Shown: in pieces, positions 34,853 to 48,000 of the stretch
Numbering within the stretch: the stretch's first letter is position 1
Layout: each line of letters opens with the position of its first letter
Assembly (NCBI RefSeq): GCF_002775205.1
Contig: NC_036451.1
Span: 19,972,351-20,036,350 of the forward strand
Direction: 5' to 3'
From: Xiphophorus maculatus
Lineage: Eukaryota > Chordata > Actinopteri > Cyprinodontiformes > Poeciliidae
Length of the DNA stretch: 64,000 bases
Position numbers and translations under genes: made by a program
The notes under the pieces: model-generated
Database searches by the model: none
What the model was told of the DNA's origin: nothing
The model's input: only the letters and a program-made list of their open reading frames with translations

Positions 34853-36765
34853 ATGGCTTCTGGCTCGGAGGATGATGAAGGGAACACGACGGGCGCTTCA
34901 TGGAGACTTATAGGCCCAGCCTCGGAGCTTTCCAAGAAGCCCTGCCGTCTAATGTACTCCCCTCTCGGCCGCGACAGCGATGTCTGCCTCTTTTATGTCA
35001 GGGGACAGTTTTTTGCCATGGACGCCCGCTGTGCTCACTCCGGTAAAAACACGCTTAATTTCTGCCTAGTTTAAAGGAAAGCAGCGCTTTGCTCAGTGTA
35101 TGATGAATGCAGCCCATGTTGACATATGTGGCGATTGTTTCTTTTGCAAATTCATATGAATATGCAAGACTAGAAGGATAGAAACAAATGGGGGTGGGGG
35201 GAAGCATTCTGCCCCCTGCCGTCTGGTTTTCAGAAATTACCAATTGTCACCTTCACTTTTTCTCGAAAGAAGAATAATTTAGATAAGACACACTAGATTA
35301 AAACTATGAAATAGCTTTTTTTTATTAAAAAAAATGTTTTTTGTTGTTTGTTTTTTACAATTTTGTTAAAACTGTCACTATATCCTGATAGTATAATATG
35401 AGGATAATCATACAGATAATCTGTCTCATGTTATACGAGGAAATATGTCAGAAACAACCTCTGTGAAAAACAACCATTTGCAGCCAAGAGGAAACTCTTA
35501 GCGTTGTTAATCACACTCATGTAAGTGCTGCTCACACTCTTTTCCTTGCTCTCTGCTGCACCTGCCGTGAGTATCCAGGCTGGCATGGCCACTGATGACG
35601 ATGGATAAACATTAGCATTAGGTTGTTTCTTCGCCATTAGCACATATTACTACACCAAAACTCCTGAGCAGTGTTTCAGAGCACAACAATTATTTAGGAA
35701 ACTTTGACAATAATGAAATGCATGAAGGTGGTTCTAGGAATAGAAACCAGGATGAGGTGGGATGCAGCTCAAATGATTCAAAGTTTGTCCAAAGCTATAA
35801 TCTCCTCCAATGTTATTCACCTTGATTCTTGTGCCTCTTGTGATGTCATCAACTAAAACTCACCAAACAGAAGTAGCAGACGGGGTGGAGGCGTTGTTTT
35901 TTTATTCTTATTTTTTCTGAGTGTGCTTCTCAAAAAGTATTGTATTTTGTGGAAACCCACACTTCGTTATCCACCTGTGTTTTTAACAAAAATTCCCCAC
36001 AATAGTAACTTTAGCTGTTTGCTGCACTAACCTCAGGGGGTCCTCTGTGTGAGGGAGACATTGAGGAGGCTGATGGAGTCCTGCAGGTCTTCTGCCCCTG
36101 GCATGACTATGGCTATGATCTCAGAACTGGGAAGTCTGGGACATTATTAGAGGTCAGTGATGCAATAAAAGCCTTATTAGTTGTGTCCTTATTCTTTCCA
36201 TGTGCTTAAATCCCCATATAAAATGATTATATGAGCAAATAATGTATTTTGTGGAAATGAAAAATATGAATTTGACATGCAGTGTGTAATAATAAAATAT
36301 CATAGGGTACAGTAAATGTTTTATTATTTTATTAATCCCAGCTTTCAGCAGCAGACAAAAAAATTATTTAGGAATCAATGCATAATCTTTAATCCTTCCA
36401 TTTGCGTAACTATATTTAATTAAAATGGCAGCAACACCAGTGCAAAGTAATTGTTTTCAATAAATTGTTTCAAAATTTGTTTTTGCCCTGCGGTCCGATG
36501 TGGATAAAGCAAACTTTAGATAAGATGGCACATTGGGTTTTTGTCAGTATTGTCTGGTTTTTCACAGATGACATCAGTTGCACACATTAAGATATAATTG
36601 TTTTCCACTGCTGTTTATCATTTTCGAGCACTTATGACTTTTTGTCTTGTGGTTTCACTTTCACAGCAACAAGTTTATGAAGTAAAGCTGGTGGATGGCG
36701 ACGTGTACGTGAAGCACGCAAGTCATCTCTCCCTCAGGCCTTTTCCAGCAAATCAGAAAACCTGA
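34853..36765 (+). CDS. rfesd: Rieske [2Fe-2S] domain protein, RFESD-like (3 exons)
   Basis: Coding exons 34853-35042, 36037-36152 and 36667-36765 join in frame with GT-AG introns of phases 1 and 0 to give 134 residues. The Rieske cluster ligands are visible: Cys60-x-His62 (ARCAHSGGPL, across the first splice junction) and Cys83-x-x-His86 (VFCPWHDY), with 20 residues between the two pairs. The flanking text (HSGGPLxxGDIE ... CPWH) is that of the vertebrate RFESD family of small soluble Rieske proteins rather than of the bc1 complex or ring-hydroxylating oxygenases. The protein has no signal peptide or membrane segment, so it is probably an intracellular electron-transfer protein whose partner is not known. 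It is somewhat shorter than I recall for the human protein (about 157 aa), mainly between the second ligand pair and the last beta strands. The start ATG opens the frame (MASGSEDDEG); no upstream in-frame start is evident. The locus just upstream is richer in C and G than its surroundings. A candidate AATAAA lies at 37181-37186. Confidence 0.9.
35043..36036. other. Intron 1 of the Rieske gene
   Basis: Begins GTAAAA and ends in CTCAG. AT-rich, with a long T/A run near 35315-35360; nothing else recognised. Confidence 0.8.
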
Positions 36766-37039
36766 GTTATCTCCGCGCAGCTGGTTCATCCTATTTTTAA
36801 GACTTTTTCCACAAGTCATCCGAAAACATTCCAAAGCCTTATCTCTGTTGTTCTAAGAGTTGTTTTTACTTCGCTGAGAACTCAGGACTAAGGAGACCGT
36901 CTTGAAGAGGACATGACATCATGAAGTTGTTTTTCTTGTTGGTATACCAGGCAAAGTTCAGAGTTTAACACAAGCTGTTAAGAGGAAGAGTTGTGAACAT
37001 TTTACTGTATGTTTTTAATGGAGAAACAGCAAAATACAA

Positions 37040-37260
37040 CAAATACATTTCTTTGCAAAAGTATTCGTATCCCGTTTGTCTAGCCTCACAAACTTCATTT
37101 ATTTAATTAAGACTTTATCTTACAGAACAAATTGTGAGGTGTAAAAAAAAGAGCATTTGTTTTCAATATTAGTTTTTGTAAATAAAACTCTAAAACGTCT
37201 TGTTTTTATTTCTTATTTGATCAATTATCTCATGAAAACTTCCCCAGATGTTTGTGTGAT
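37040..37260. mobile_element. Tc1-type terminal repeat fragment
   Basis: The text ctttgcaaaagtattcgtat and acaaacttcatttatttaat is the terminal sequence of the same fish DNA-transposon family as 23505-24173. It lies in the presumed 3' region of the Rieske gene. Confidence 0.45.
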
Positions 37261-37803
37261 CTCTGCTGCTTGGTTAGATCAATCTGATATCAAACAAGCT
37301 GGTAATCAGTCAGTTCTTATAACTTCTCCTTAAGAACTGTTCGCTTATTCAAACCACAAACAAAAGCCAAGGAGTTACATCATGGTTAGCTATTTCCTTT
37401 TGTTAAGATCTAAACTATGTTATCCTTATAAGACATTGTGATGTTCTTTATAAAAAAAAACAAACTGGCTTCATGTGTGATCAAGTAGTAATGAATTAAG
37501 CATAATCTTCTCCTTCAACACTTATGTAACATTATCTGAAGTGTCTAACATCCCCACAATGGTCTCATTAAACCCACAAATTTTCTTCCTTTCATCAACA
37601 AACTTTACATGTGGTCTGAAACTGTTAGACTCACTGTTGAGTTATTTGGACTAGAGCACGTATAAACACTTATTCTGCTCATCTCACAATCCAAACAGTG
37701 TTGTTACTTGACAATTTGTGGCCCAACAAAAGAAGCAATGAAAATGGTGCAACTAGTAGCTGTTTAATTTGTGAGGTGTTAGTATATACAGTATATATAT
37801 ACA

Positions 37804-37852
<49 letters not shown>

Positions 37853-39180
37853 CCTGGCTTTGTTACAGGCAAGCTTTTATTCTATTGACCCAGTATGATT
37901 TAAGAAGAGCGGTTTGGTCAGACACAGCAGGGAGGTTCATGGCCTGAAATGCACCGTGGGCTCATAGAAACCATTTTTATATGTCTGTGCTCACCAATGC
38001 CAGTGTGTTTTTTATTCCTTAGCTGTGACCGCCATCAGTCCGTGTATTTTCTTTCAGCTCAATTTTCTGGCAAATGCAGAGCCCAGTCATAAAGGTGTCA
38101 GTGACAGCATGTCTCAACATTCTGGTTTTCCTCCCCACTGTGCTCCCTGTCGTGCAACTTTATGACAAGAATTATTCTCCTAGCTAAAAATATCTGTTCT
38201 GTGCACCAGAGGTGTCAGCCTCCTGTGCCATAAGTCATCACCTGGAGGGCAATGAGCTCCGGGGATGTAGCCGTTCAGTATGGGTATGGAAGTCAAAGTA
38301 AACTTGCAGGAATGGTTTCTGCAGCTCCACATGTTGAACTTACGCCCCATAGGTAAAAGAGTTGGACAAGTGCAATGTACTTTTTCATGTGTTCCATTTT
38401 AATGAATTCTTTATGTTATTATATATAAACATACAATAAATATTGAAAATTACATGTGTAGAGCTGTGCTCTATTTCCTGGGTGTGCGTAGAAACACCCC
38501 CAAACTGGTGAGAGAGGTGTAATATTGAACGAATTGAATTATTTTATTTTGAAACTTGAAAGTATGAATGGGTTAGTGACACTTTACATAAACCAAAATT
38601 ACAAACTTAAATTGTAATAAAGAATGTTTATGGTCCAGAGCTCTAAGTGACATGGAGCTTAACTAAAAAACAGAGGTGAGTCTGTGAAAACCAAAGACTT
38701 GGCACTTTGCCTCTAGTGTTAGAAACTGGATGATGTCACTCAGTCCCAGCGGAGGACTGAAGATGTTCTCTGTGTGACTAAAATATGAAACTGGAAGAGA
38801 AATGCACTTTTTGTTTTATTGTGCTTTGTATGCAATTCTCAAGAATGAAATGCTTGCTAAAGTACTTGATGTCTGCCCAGATTTGTTTTATAGGTTTGCT
38901 GAAGATAAACTGCAGTATCCCAAGTATTAGCTCAGTATGTTTCAAACGCTCGGCACCTTTGAAAAGAAAACACTTTGCATCTGAAGTATGTTCATGTTTA
39001 TCTCTGTCTGCATCTTTGAATATATTTGTGTCTGACCAATTCATGAGGGCTTTGCACATTATATTGTATTTATCACGAAAGAAATAATCTATTTCTAATA
39101 CTACAACTACTGTTTTATGGAGCGGAATTTGTCACTTCACAGACTTCATGCAGATGCATAATGTTTCAGTAACTATCCCT
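37261..39180. other. Intergenic with AT microsatellite and T run
   Basis: No gene seen. At 37782-37852 a TATA-type microsatellite (with two acagtatata interruptions) runs into 18 T residues. Confidence 0.5.
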
Positions 39181-39189
39181 TTTATTTAC

Positions 39190-39540
39190 AATGTCTTCCA
39201 AAAGTATTCACACACCTCTCCGCTTTTCACATTTTGCCAAAAACTTCAATATGTTTAATGAGTATGCCACGTAAGTGGACAGTAGAAAGCAGTACATTAT
39301 TTTAAAATTAAAGGTACATGTTCAATATTTTAAGGTTTTACAAATAAAAGTCATTAAGGTGGAGCCCTGATTCTCCTAAATAAACTGATAGCAACCAGTC
39401 AACCTGTTTGTAACTGAACCAAAACTAAAAATACAGCTGTTCTGTAAAGACCTTGGAGGTTTACTGGAGAACAGATATGAAGAAAAAGTATTATGAAGAT
39501 TAAGGAGGACAGCAGGAAGGTGAGGGACATAATTTAGACC
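39190..39540 (+). mobile_element. Tc1-like element, 5' part
   Basis: Starts with a terminal-repeat type sequence (ccaaaagtattcacacacct), continues with ggagccctgattctcctaaa and atacagctgttctgtaaaga, and ends with tattatgaagattaaggagg and caggaaggtgagggac. The same landmark order precedes the transposase gene in fish Tc1-like elements. The transposase itself is not present. Confidence 0.5.
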
Positions 39541-41080
39541 TAGACAGTATCTGGTGCAGATTTTGTCTCTGGCCTTTTCGTTTTAGACTTCAGACGTTCT
39601 CATGGTTTTATCCGGTTCCTCCTGCTCTCTACCACTTTCCCAAAGCTAGCATGTTAAGTTAGTTGGTGTGAAAGTGTATTTGGTGTTGATTCTGTGTCAG
39701 ATTGGTGACCCAACCAGGGTGTAATTTACATCTAGTAATGAATGCTTCCTTCAGACAAACATTAGTCATTTTACACCTTTATTTACAGTTTCATACTTTA
39801 ATTATAGATTCAATACAAGACACAATTTACACACTAAAATGTAGGTCAGAAATAAACAAAGCAGTCAGCATTATCATGCATCAATTATACAATACAGAGT
39901 GCTGTCAAGATTTCAGTGGTTTATTTATGTTTTCTTCTATGCCAAGCCCAGGGCCCTGTGACCAACAAACATTTAGCCTCATTTACTGAAGAAAGGGCTC
40001 CTGATTTATCTTCTAAATAAATTATGATCTCACTGAGACCACCTGTGCTATGCAAGGAGGAAATTAGTTGAATCTGCTCATACTTGCTGAGAAATTCTTG
40101 ATTCAAACTTTTAGGATTTCTGCTTTAAAACTTAAAGGAATACATAACCAACAGAGAAGAAACATGGTCGTTTTCCTTTTCACTGATAATTCTCATGAGA
40201 CTGTGTTTTTTTTTTTTTAATTGGAAACCCTATTTTGTTATGTCTGGGTTGAACCAGAGGGTCTCATGAAACCAGACCCAAATAAGGAAAGCATTTTCTT
40301 TAAAAATAGATTATTTGCGTGTTCCTAGAAGCATACTTAGTTCCTTGTCAAGTGCAGCCCAGTTTCTGTTCTGCATAAGTTGTGAACTTAATGAAGCAAA
40401 TACAGTACAATATGTCCCACTGGTCAAGTGGCTTTGCAGGGTAAACTAAATCAAGATATTTTGCTATATAAACTAAAGTAAGAAGTTTACTTTCACAGAA
40501 AAAGACAAAAAAAAAAGTTATATGTTGCCTAAACATGGCAGTTTGGCTTAGCAGAGGAAACACAACATTAGCACCTGGAAATGCTAAAAGCATTGAATGA
40601 TATTCCAAACATGTCTAAATGCCATAGCTAACGCAAATCTTCAGGTATTAACTGAGATATACATGACGCCTCATATCTCCACCAACACAATGCACCCATT
40701 TCACTTTGATAGCTTTTTCATACACTAGTGGCAGAGTAAACACTTGAATTTTCTCTTATGTTGTAAATTAATGTTATGTTAGAAGTTTGGAAATTGATCT
40801 CTCTTTCTCTTATGAACCAATTTTTCATAATTAGAATCTTTAAAATGTGTTTTTAAGTTATTCCCAAATCATCACATCTTTGATTTGAAAGTGAGATATG
40901 CATCTCTCAAGGTAGAAAGACAATGTGACAGCAACATGAACAAAAACATGTCCATTTTTATATGCATTCCATTTAAAAATAAAACTTAAAAATATATATA
41001 CCCTTCTCAATAAACAACAGGAAAATAATTGTTCCTATTGTTTGTTGACATCTTTGATTACTTTCATCTTAATCTTTGGC
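39541..41080. other. Intergenic, no gene seen
   Basis: AT-rich DNA without recognised coding or repeat content. Confidence 0.5.
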
Positions 41081-41084
41081 TCCC

Positions 41085-41415
41085 TCCCTACATTGTCCAC
41101 CAGACTGATTGCTTCAAATGCTTTATGCTACAAATGAGATCCATGCTTGTCTAAGTTACTACTGTGGTCTTGAAAATTTTAAGTAAGTGGAGATGGACAG
41201 TTAAATCACTGTTGGAAAAACCATTATAAGGTGTGTCTAAAATTATCCCATGTTGGCATGAAATACCATAGTTTTCTTTAGCTTATCTTCAGTGGAAAGA
41301 GTTTCCCAATTTGTGGGAAGCAGGCTCAATGTCTGTCAGAAAGGACCTTGAGTTGGTTTCTTTCAGATGCTCAAAATATGAGTTGAATAGCAACTTATGA
41401 AATATTTTTGGTTGA
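41085..41415. repeat. Dispersed duplication, copy 1
   Basis: Shares a long run of landmarks in the same order and orientation with 44285-44600: tgcttgtctaagttactact/tgtttgtctaagtgacaact, gtggtctt/gtggtctg, gtgtgtctaaaattatccca/tatgtctaaaatgatcctt, cttcagtggaaagagtttcc/gttggtggaaagagtttaca, aatttgtgggaagcaggctc/aatttgtggaaaacaggccc, and atgtctgtcagaaaggacct/tatctgtcagcaaagacctt. I do not recognise the family. Confidence 0.8.
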
Positions 41416-43385
41416 CCAGTAATTGTAGAATACGAATGTAAAAAAGTCGACTGCTGCGGCACAGTCTGACTCGATCAAAATAATATATTTCTTTTAAAAG
41501 TTTAAAAACATTTATTTTTTTGTAGTAGAATGGCAAAAAGTTGGGTGTCAAGTCCATCCCAAAAACTAGTGTATTGCTAAAAAAATATATGTATATTTTT
41601 AGACAAAATTCTGCAGCTGTGGATGAGATATGTAAGCGCAACACACGTGTGAGTTCGTTTTGCAAAATATCCAAGTTAGTGTGAACAGGCTCACTTTATT
41701 CATTTGAAACATTTTCACGCCATTAAAGACAAACATTGAAAAGGTCCCTTAAACTTGTTTAAATAGGGACCTGGAGAAGACAGTTGGCTTTTTCCAGGAT
41801 AATATCTTTTGACAAAGCAAATTCTCTTTTCAAAGCTTTTTCAGAAAAAAAAAGCAGCTGCATTCTTCAGCTGCAACCACTTTTTCAAAATCAGGATCCT
41901 TTAAGTGACAGACAGTGAGACCAAAGACCACATTCCCCTTTTCAATAAAAGAACGAAATGATTGAATCCATCAGGAGATAATCTCACTTCTATTTTTTTT
42001 TTTGAAGTCTAAAGTTTGACATTTCCTTTATTTGCAGTACATCTGTTGAGTGGCCTCAACTGACCTGACACACCACTGCATTAGAAGACTTATCTCTTTT
42101 GACACATGGATTCAATTATCATCTTTGTTACTGGGCGAACCGAGCATCTGGAGCTGGGAGATTTTTGTCTTCATCTGGAAGTCTTAACATGTTTCTGCAA
42201 ACAGGTTTGTGGTTAGTGAGAGTGGTGATAATGGCGAAGATGCCCCAGACTGTCACTGTGAGTGCAGTTCTGGAAACGAGGGCTATCTGTAAAGTGCTGC
42301 CAAATGTATCTGTAGGTTTATATGGTTGTAATTTAGATAGACTCTTTATAGCCCATTTTCAAAACATTTTATATCACTCTGTTGCAGAGCATGTTTAAAT
42401 GTGATACCAAAACTGACAACAAACAAATGCTTAGTGTGCTGGTTAGCACTTGCATGGTGTACTCATTTATAATAATACTCGGGCCCAGCGTTTTGTTGAT
42501 AATAAAGTAGAGTTTGAGTTAGTTTGCAGAAAATTGCCCTGTTTTGATGTTTGCAAAACTACAACCGTGTCACTAGACCTTCAGGCCAGTCCTAGTTTCT
42601 AATTAACATTAAGCCTGTATTTACTTGTCGACTTCTTCCTGTTTCCCCAAGGGCAATGGTGCTCCCATTTCTATTTGGATGCAAATTAGTTCAGCTTGAA
42701 TAGATTATCCCATGGGCTTACAAAAGGCTAGACTAATGATAAACAAGTTCTGGGCTTGTATTTCCACGTAGTTTTAAGACTAATAATGACTTCAAGTTAA
42801 AAAGATATTTGTCAAAAAGCTTCCATGCCCAAAGCCTCCAAAAGTGTTTGTTTTTCACGGTATTCACTTACACCATGACCAATGTGAATTTTTTGTTTTG
42901 TTTTGTTTCAGCAATGCAATGTGCTACTTAAACAAAGAAATGGTCTACTGAGAATCGTGAGCCTTACCAATGAAATGAAACTCTGATGCAAAAAAAGCAA
43001 GAGATTCAAGTGGACAAAACAACATAAGCTGAGTATGAACATATTGGCAAATTCAAAAAGACTAAAATTAAAACATCATAATTTATGTGAAAAACATATA
43101 ATGCAAGTTTTGCCAAGCTGTACAGACACACTACTTGCTATTAAGCTAGTTATTTTAAAGCTAATGTATCCTTCAAGAAGCTCAATTGAAGAAATCCCTG
43201 GCCTCCAGGACTGAGCTGCAGTTCAGAGCTATTTTCTGTGAACCACAAACAATTGCTCTGTAACTATAAAACTATTTTGTCACTTGTTTATATGAATATT
43301 CAATTTTTTTGTCCCTGATACTGATCACAGTCACATAGGAAAATGCATGTGTTGATACCAAGTTCCAGTCTCATTACATCTTGAA
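41416..43385. other. Intergenic, no gene seen
   Basis: A 99-codon frame at 42099-42398 carries no recognisable domain. No RNA gene or clear element seen. Confidence 0.45.
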
Positions 43386-43404
43386 ATATAATAACATTCA
43401 TACA

Positions 43405-43530
43405 ATGAAAAGTTAAGCCCAAAAGTATCCATATCCCTGGCAGGTTCAATAATTTATTTCTGCCGGCAAGTGGAATAGCCATATCTGAAAGGATAAAACA
43501 CAACTAAAAGGAGGATCAGTTTAGAAAAAA
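43405..43530. mobile_element. DNA-transposon terminal fragment
   Basis: The text aaaagtatccatatccctgg followed by caggttcaataatttatttc is of the terminal-repeat type of fish Tc1/mariner-like elements (tattcatacccctggcaggt). No transposase or opposite end was recognised. Confidence 0.4.
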
Positions 43531-44284
43531 GTTGGGCATCTATCTATTAAAGAATAGTATGTTAACGTTTATTTGAACCCTTTCTATTAACCTCTGGAAA
43601 AACCTTTATTTGCAGAACCATATTTAAATTTTTGACAGCACTGATCTCCAGAAAAGTCACATGTTGCTCCTAGTACTAAGAGTCTTTTAAAGCTATACTA
43701 CCGTTAGCACATTTTAATTTGATTTGGCTTGCCGATCAGTTGGTTCACAACATTTTTCAATGTAATTTAGTTATTCCTTTTAAGAAAACAGACAATTAAT
43801 TACAATGAAAAACCTTTAATATTGAGTTTTTACTGTTCTCAAACTGTTGATAGAAGAAAGCTGTAAGAAAAATACTCAGATTCAAAGCTGAAAAAAAAAC
43901 TGAATAAACAAAATATTGTGTCTTATTTAATTATTCTATCCTTCTTTATGTCGTTATTTCATATGAGTTTTCTTAAGGATTCATTAACTTTTAATCATAC
44001 TCTTGGAGTGGTTTCATTTACCTACTAACTCAACACAGTGTGCTGTAATTTAAAACATGGTGAATTTTTCCAGTTTTGATGTTTCATTATCACTATCACA
44101 CTTCAAACATTAGGATAGCTCAAAAACCCCAGCAACAAATCAAAGACCATGCAAAACTTGTTTAAGTCTTTTACTGCAAGAGGAAAGAAATACAAATTCA
44201 TTGTTTAGATTATATTTAGTTTGTTTGTATGTTTATCTGGAATGTGCATAGGAAATTATTTCATACTTTAGCAATAATTTATGT

Positions 44285-44600
44285 TCCTTTCATGAATTGC
44301 CTCTAATGACATGCATGTTTGTCTAAGTGACAACTGTGGTCTGGCACATTTGAAGTAGGTGGGGACAAACATTTGGCTGAATTACTTTTGGTGAAACATT
44401 ATTGAGTATGTCTAAAATGATCCTTCTTACTCATCTTGGCATGCCATACCACACTGATTTGAACTGACCTTCTGTTGGTGGAAAGAGTTTACAAATTTGT
44501 GGAAAACAGGCCCAGTATCTGTCAGCAAAGACCTTATGTTGGATCTTGAAAGTATGAGTGCATTGGCAGCTTACAGTTAGGAAGTACTTTGGTTTACTGA
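44285..44600. repeat. Dispersed duplication, copy 2
   Basis: Direct-orientation partner of 41085-41415; see that entry for the aligned landmarks. The two copies are about 3.2 kb apart. Confidence 0.8.
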
Positions 44601-45080
44601 AGTATTTATGTTTGAAAGTTTGGTTTTAGATTAAGCATTGAAAGATGTCTGTGAAATAAAATCCCACATATGCACCCCATAAAAAGCTCTTAGGTCCACT
44701 GTTAATATTGCATATTCATTCATAAAATTAGAACATAGGCAAAAAAAAATAAATACAAGGCACTAAGTCATGAAGAGTCAAGTGATAATTACCTTTTATA
44801 AGAGAAATGAAACAAATTTAACAAAACCAAAGCATTCAAGTTACTATAAGACAAATGATCTACACTAGATTTTGCCCATATGTCTCAGTCTTTTAATTTG
44901 TTTTTGTTGTTTTTCTGTCAGGAAGTCATACTTTTGATTAGACAGGCAACCGTTACTGTCTAGACGTAGGGCCTTCAAATTAGTCTTCACTAGTGTGCAA
45001 GGAATTAAAAAAAGAAGGCATTGACCATTTCAACATTACCATCATGGTAAACATACTGTAGATAACCTACTTCATGACAC
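44601..45080. other. Downstream region of cilp
   Basis: Holds the presumed 3' untranslated region of the cilp transcript. No convincing polyadenylation signal close to the stop codon was identified. Confidence 0.4.
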
Positions 45081-45082
45081 AT

Positions 45083-48000
45083 CTATTGGCGCTGTTGTGC
45101 TCGCATGGATGCTCTCCTTCTGGTTGCAGAACTAGCTCGCCGACTTTGGGTCCTTCCCCGCTGCTCTGAAGGAAAAGCCACGACCTGGGTTGATGATCTC
45201 TGCACCTGCAGACCCTCCATTTCCCTCATGTCCCTTGCCATCTGAGACAATGTTTGACCCGGATTGGTCTGCAGACGCTGGAAGAGGCTTTCTCTGTTAA
45301 TTTTTTTCTCTGGACAGCTAAAGGTCAGTGCCACACCAAAGTCTGACTTCATCTCTCTTGAGAAACCATCGGAGGTGCCATCAAAGCAACGGCCAATGGC
45401 GATCTCTTTGGCAACTCTGGGATTCTGGTCTGTGACTGTGTAGATGCCATAGTTGTGTCCTAATGGATCAACGGGGGCTAACATGGTGAATGCATGCGAT
45501 TCGTTGTTTTGAGCAACTGGTGGATGTTTAATGAGATATTCCTGTAGAAGGCCATTGGTACTAATCCTTCGACAACTACCTTGTGGAATCAACGATATGA
45601 GTGATCTGTCCACCTCCGCTTGATCAAACAACATGCCACTACATTTGAACTCAACACATGCAGCTGAGGTGTTTGCCTCTCGCATGTCACGAGTACTGCG
45701 AATGTCTCTAATACCATAAAGTTTGCCCCTCGTCTCTTGATGTGTTCCTCCCAGATTCCTTGACCGGACCATCACTTCCTTCTGGCCGTGAATCTTGACT
45801 TTGATGAAGCATGCTCTAAACTCCTGGGGGTTAGGCCACCAAGAGAGGTAGTCTCCCGTCCAGGTCGTCAAGTCATTCTCCTCAAAAGGAACAACATTGT
45901 ATTCATACTTGTCCTTTTCCACTCTGAAAAATCTGAAATGGTTTGCGTCCACAGGAGCATTTTCACATGCTAATAAATTCTGATAAGGATATATTGGTCC
46001 ATTTGTCTCATCAAAATTGTTCTGGTTAGGCTTTGCCAAATTAATTCTGAATGCAGTTTTCTTCAGAGCTGGATCCTCATGATCAGAACGCTGGTAGTCT
46101 AACTTATCTAGATAAGGTTGGGAAACTCCAATGATGTTTGGATTCATCTTAGGGGAAGACGGAGCTGCTTCCAGCTCCTCTCCACCTAGTATGGCTGTGA
46201 CATAAGCAGTGTAAGCGTCCGGTCTCATGGCATCACAAAAAGCAGGCAAACAAGCCCCGTTGGGTCCGGTTAAGACACTGTCAAACCGACCCCATGCCCT
46301 AGGATTAGATGAATAACCAGGTTTGGGCTCCAAGTTTATCAAACTGATAACAACTCCCTCCAATTGTTCTGAAGGAAGGAACTTTTCACTCATGTAGGCA
46401 CGCACTTTAACATAACAGCGCCTGTTTTCAGGCACATCTAAATTGAAGAGCCTACGTTCTCTAATCTCCATGTTGCCTATTAGAAAGGTGCGCTCCTCAC
46501 GCTTGCTTCGTCCATGACCACCAGTAGTTGTGCTGTAGGAGAAATCACTCTCCTCCTCCCAGACACCAGTATCTGGGTTTAAAGACCACAGCTTCATTGT
46601 GGGAATGTGCTCTTGCATTTTAACATGCTGCGTGTCAAGGAGAACTTGGACTGCCCCTGTCCCAAGAACCTCCTTGCTGGTCTCATCTCTAAAGTCAACT
46701 GAAAACATGCCGTAGGTCCTTAATGGCAGCATGTCACCCTCTTCATCCACAAAGTTGAGGTCACCAGGGGCTGCTGCTGCTGTCGTTATGTTTCTTGGAT
46801 CAATAAATGTGACGCTGGCTTTCACTGTCCCCTCATAGATTTCTCCGTTGTCTTTAAGGAAGGAGTGGGGTGGAATGACCAGTTGCCCTATTGGATCTTC
46901 CCCTTTAATTTCCCCAAGGTCTATAAAATTGGTCTCTCCTGGATTTATATCAACTGGTGTTTGCTTTCTCATCACTTTCACATTATGATAGATGGAGCCA
47001 CTTTTCTTGTCAAAAATGAACACCTTTGGAGTGTCAATGTACGTTTGAGTAGGATCAACAAAATTTACCACCAATCTTTGTGTATCTGGAGTAATTTGTA
47101 ATGTAAACCCTCCCTGGTATCCTGTGGTGCCTACTCTATCTTTACCAATATAAATATGCCCAAATCGCAGAGGCTCATCATTGTCAGCTGCCACAACTCG
47201 GCCACGAACCAGCACGGTAGGTTGCACACACCTCTGACAGCTGCACTGTTTCACCGCTCGTATGGGGAGTTTGTAGGTACCACAGTCAATGTTTCGACTC
47301 TCCATTTCCTGGACACCACAGCAGAATCCAGCTCCGTCTCTGCACCGCATGTCGAAGTCGAGGGATCCCGGGCATTTGTTGTGAGAGCATCGACCAGCAT
47401 TGTAGTACTTGGAGTGAGTGCCAGGTTGAACGCAGTCCATTGGTAATCTGATGAGGTGCATTTCAGGAGTGGCATTGCATGCTGGTGATCCGTTAGCTGT
47501 GAATCAGATTATATCCAGCGTTAAGATGTGTGGCACAATATTGAGATGCAATCCTCACAACTCAAATGTTATAGAGAAGAATGCTACAATTACAGTGGTT
47601 TCAGTTTCTTCATTTGCTAGCATCTGACAGACGTTCTGTTTGGAATCATATATTAAACCTAATATGGTAAAATAAAATTAATGGACATGTTTACATTCAT
47701 ATTGATTATTCAAACTGCAAAGAAAGTCACATAACCTATTCTGTAGAGCACACACAGAAAAATTGGCATCAACGTGTCTAACTAGGAGAGTGAAGCATGG
47801 GTTAGATTATTATTACACATGAAGTGAACATGTATTTACAGATCATTTAAATTGAATTTTTTTTTTTAAAGCAGTAATTGTTTAGCTAGATACTTGAAAT
47901 ATAATTACTGCACTTGATATCCTGAAATTCAACCATCCTCTTGTTAGGTACCCCTCAATTTCCAAATAATTGGTGGATGTAACAAGACAAGATAAGCTTC

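Noticed and set aside
42099-42398. 99-codon plus-strand frame
   Set aside because: No recognised motif, no matching neighbour exon and ordinary AT-rich surroundings.
45788-47446. Open frames antisense to the last cilp exon (45788-45973, 46865-47101, 47156-47446)
   Set aside because: They are shadows of a long, well-supported coding exon on the other strand.
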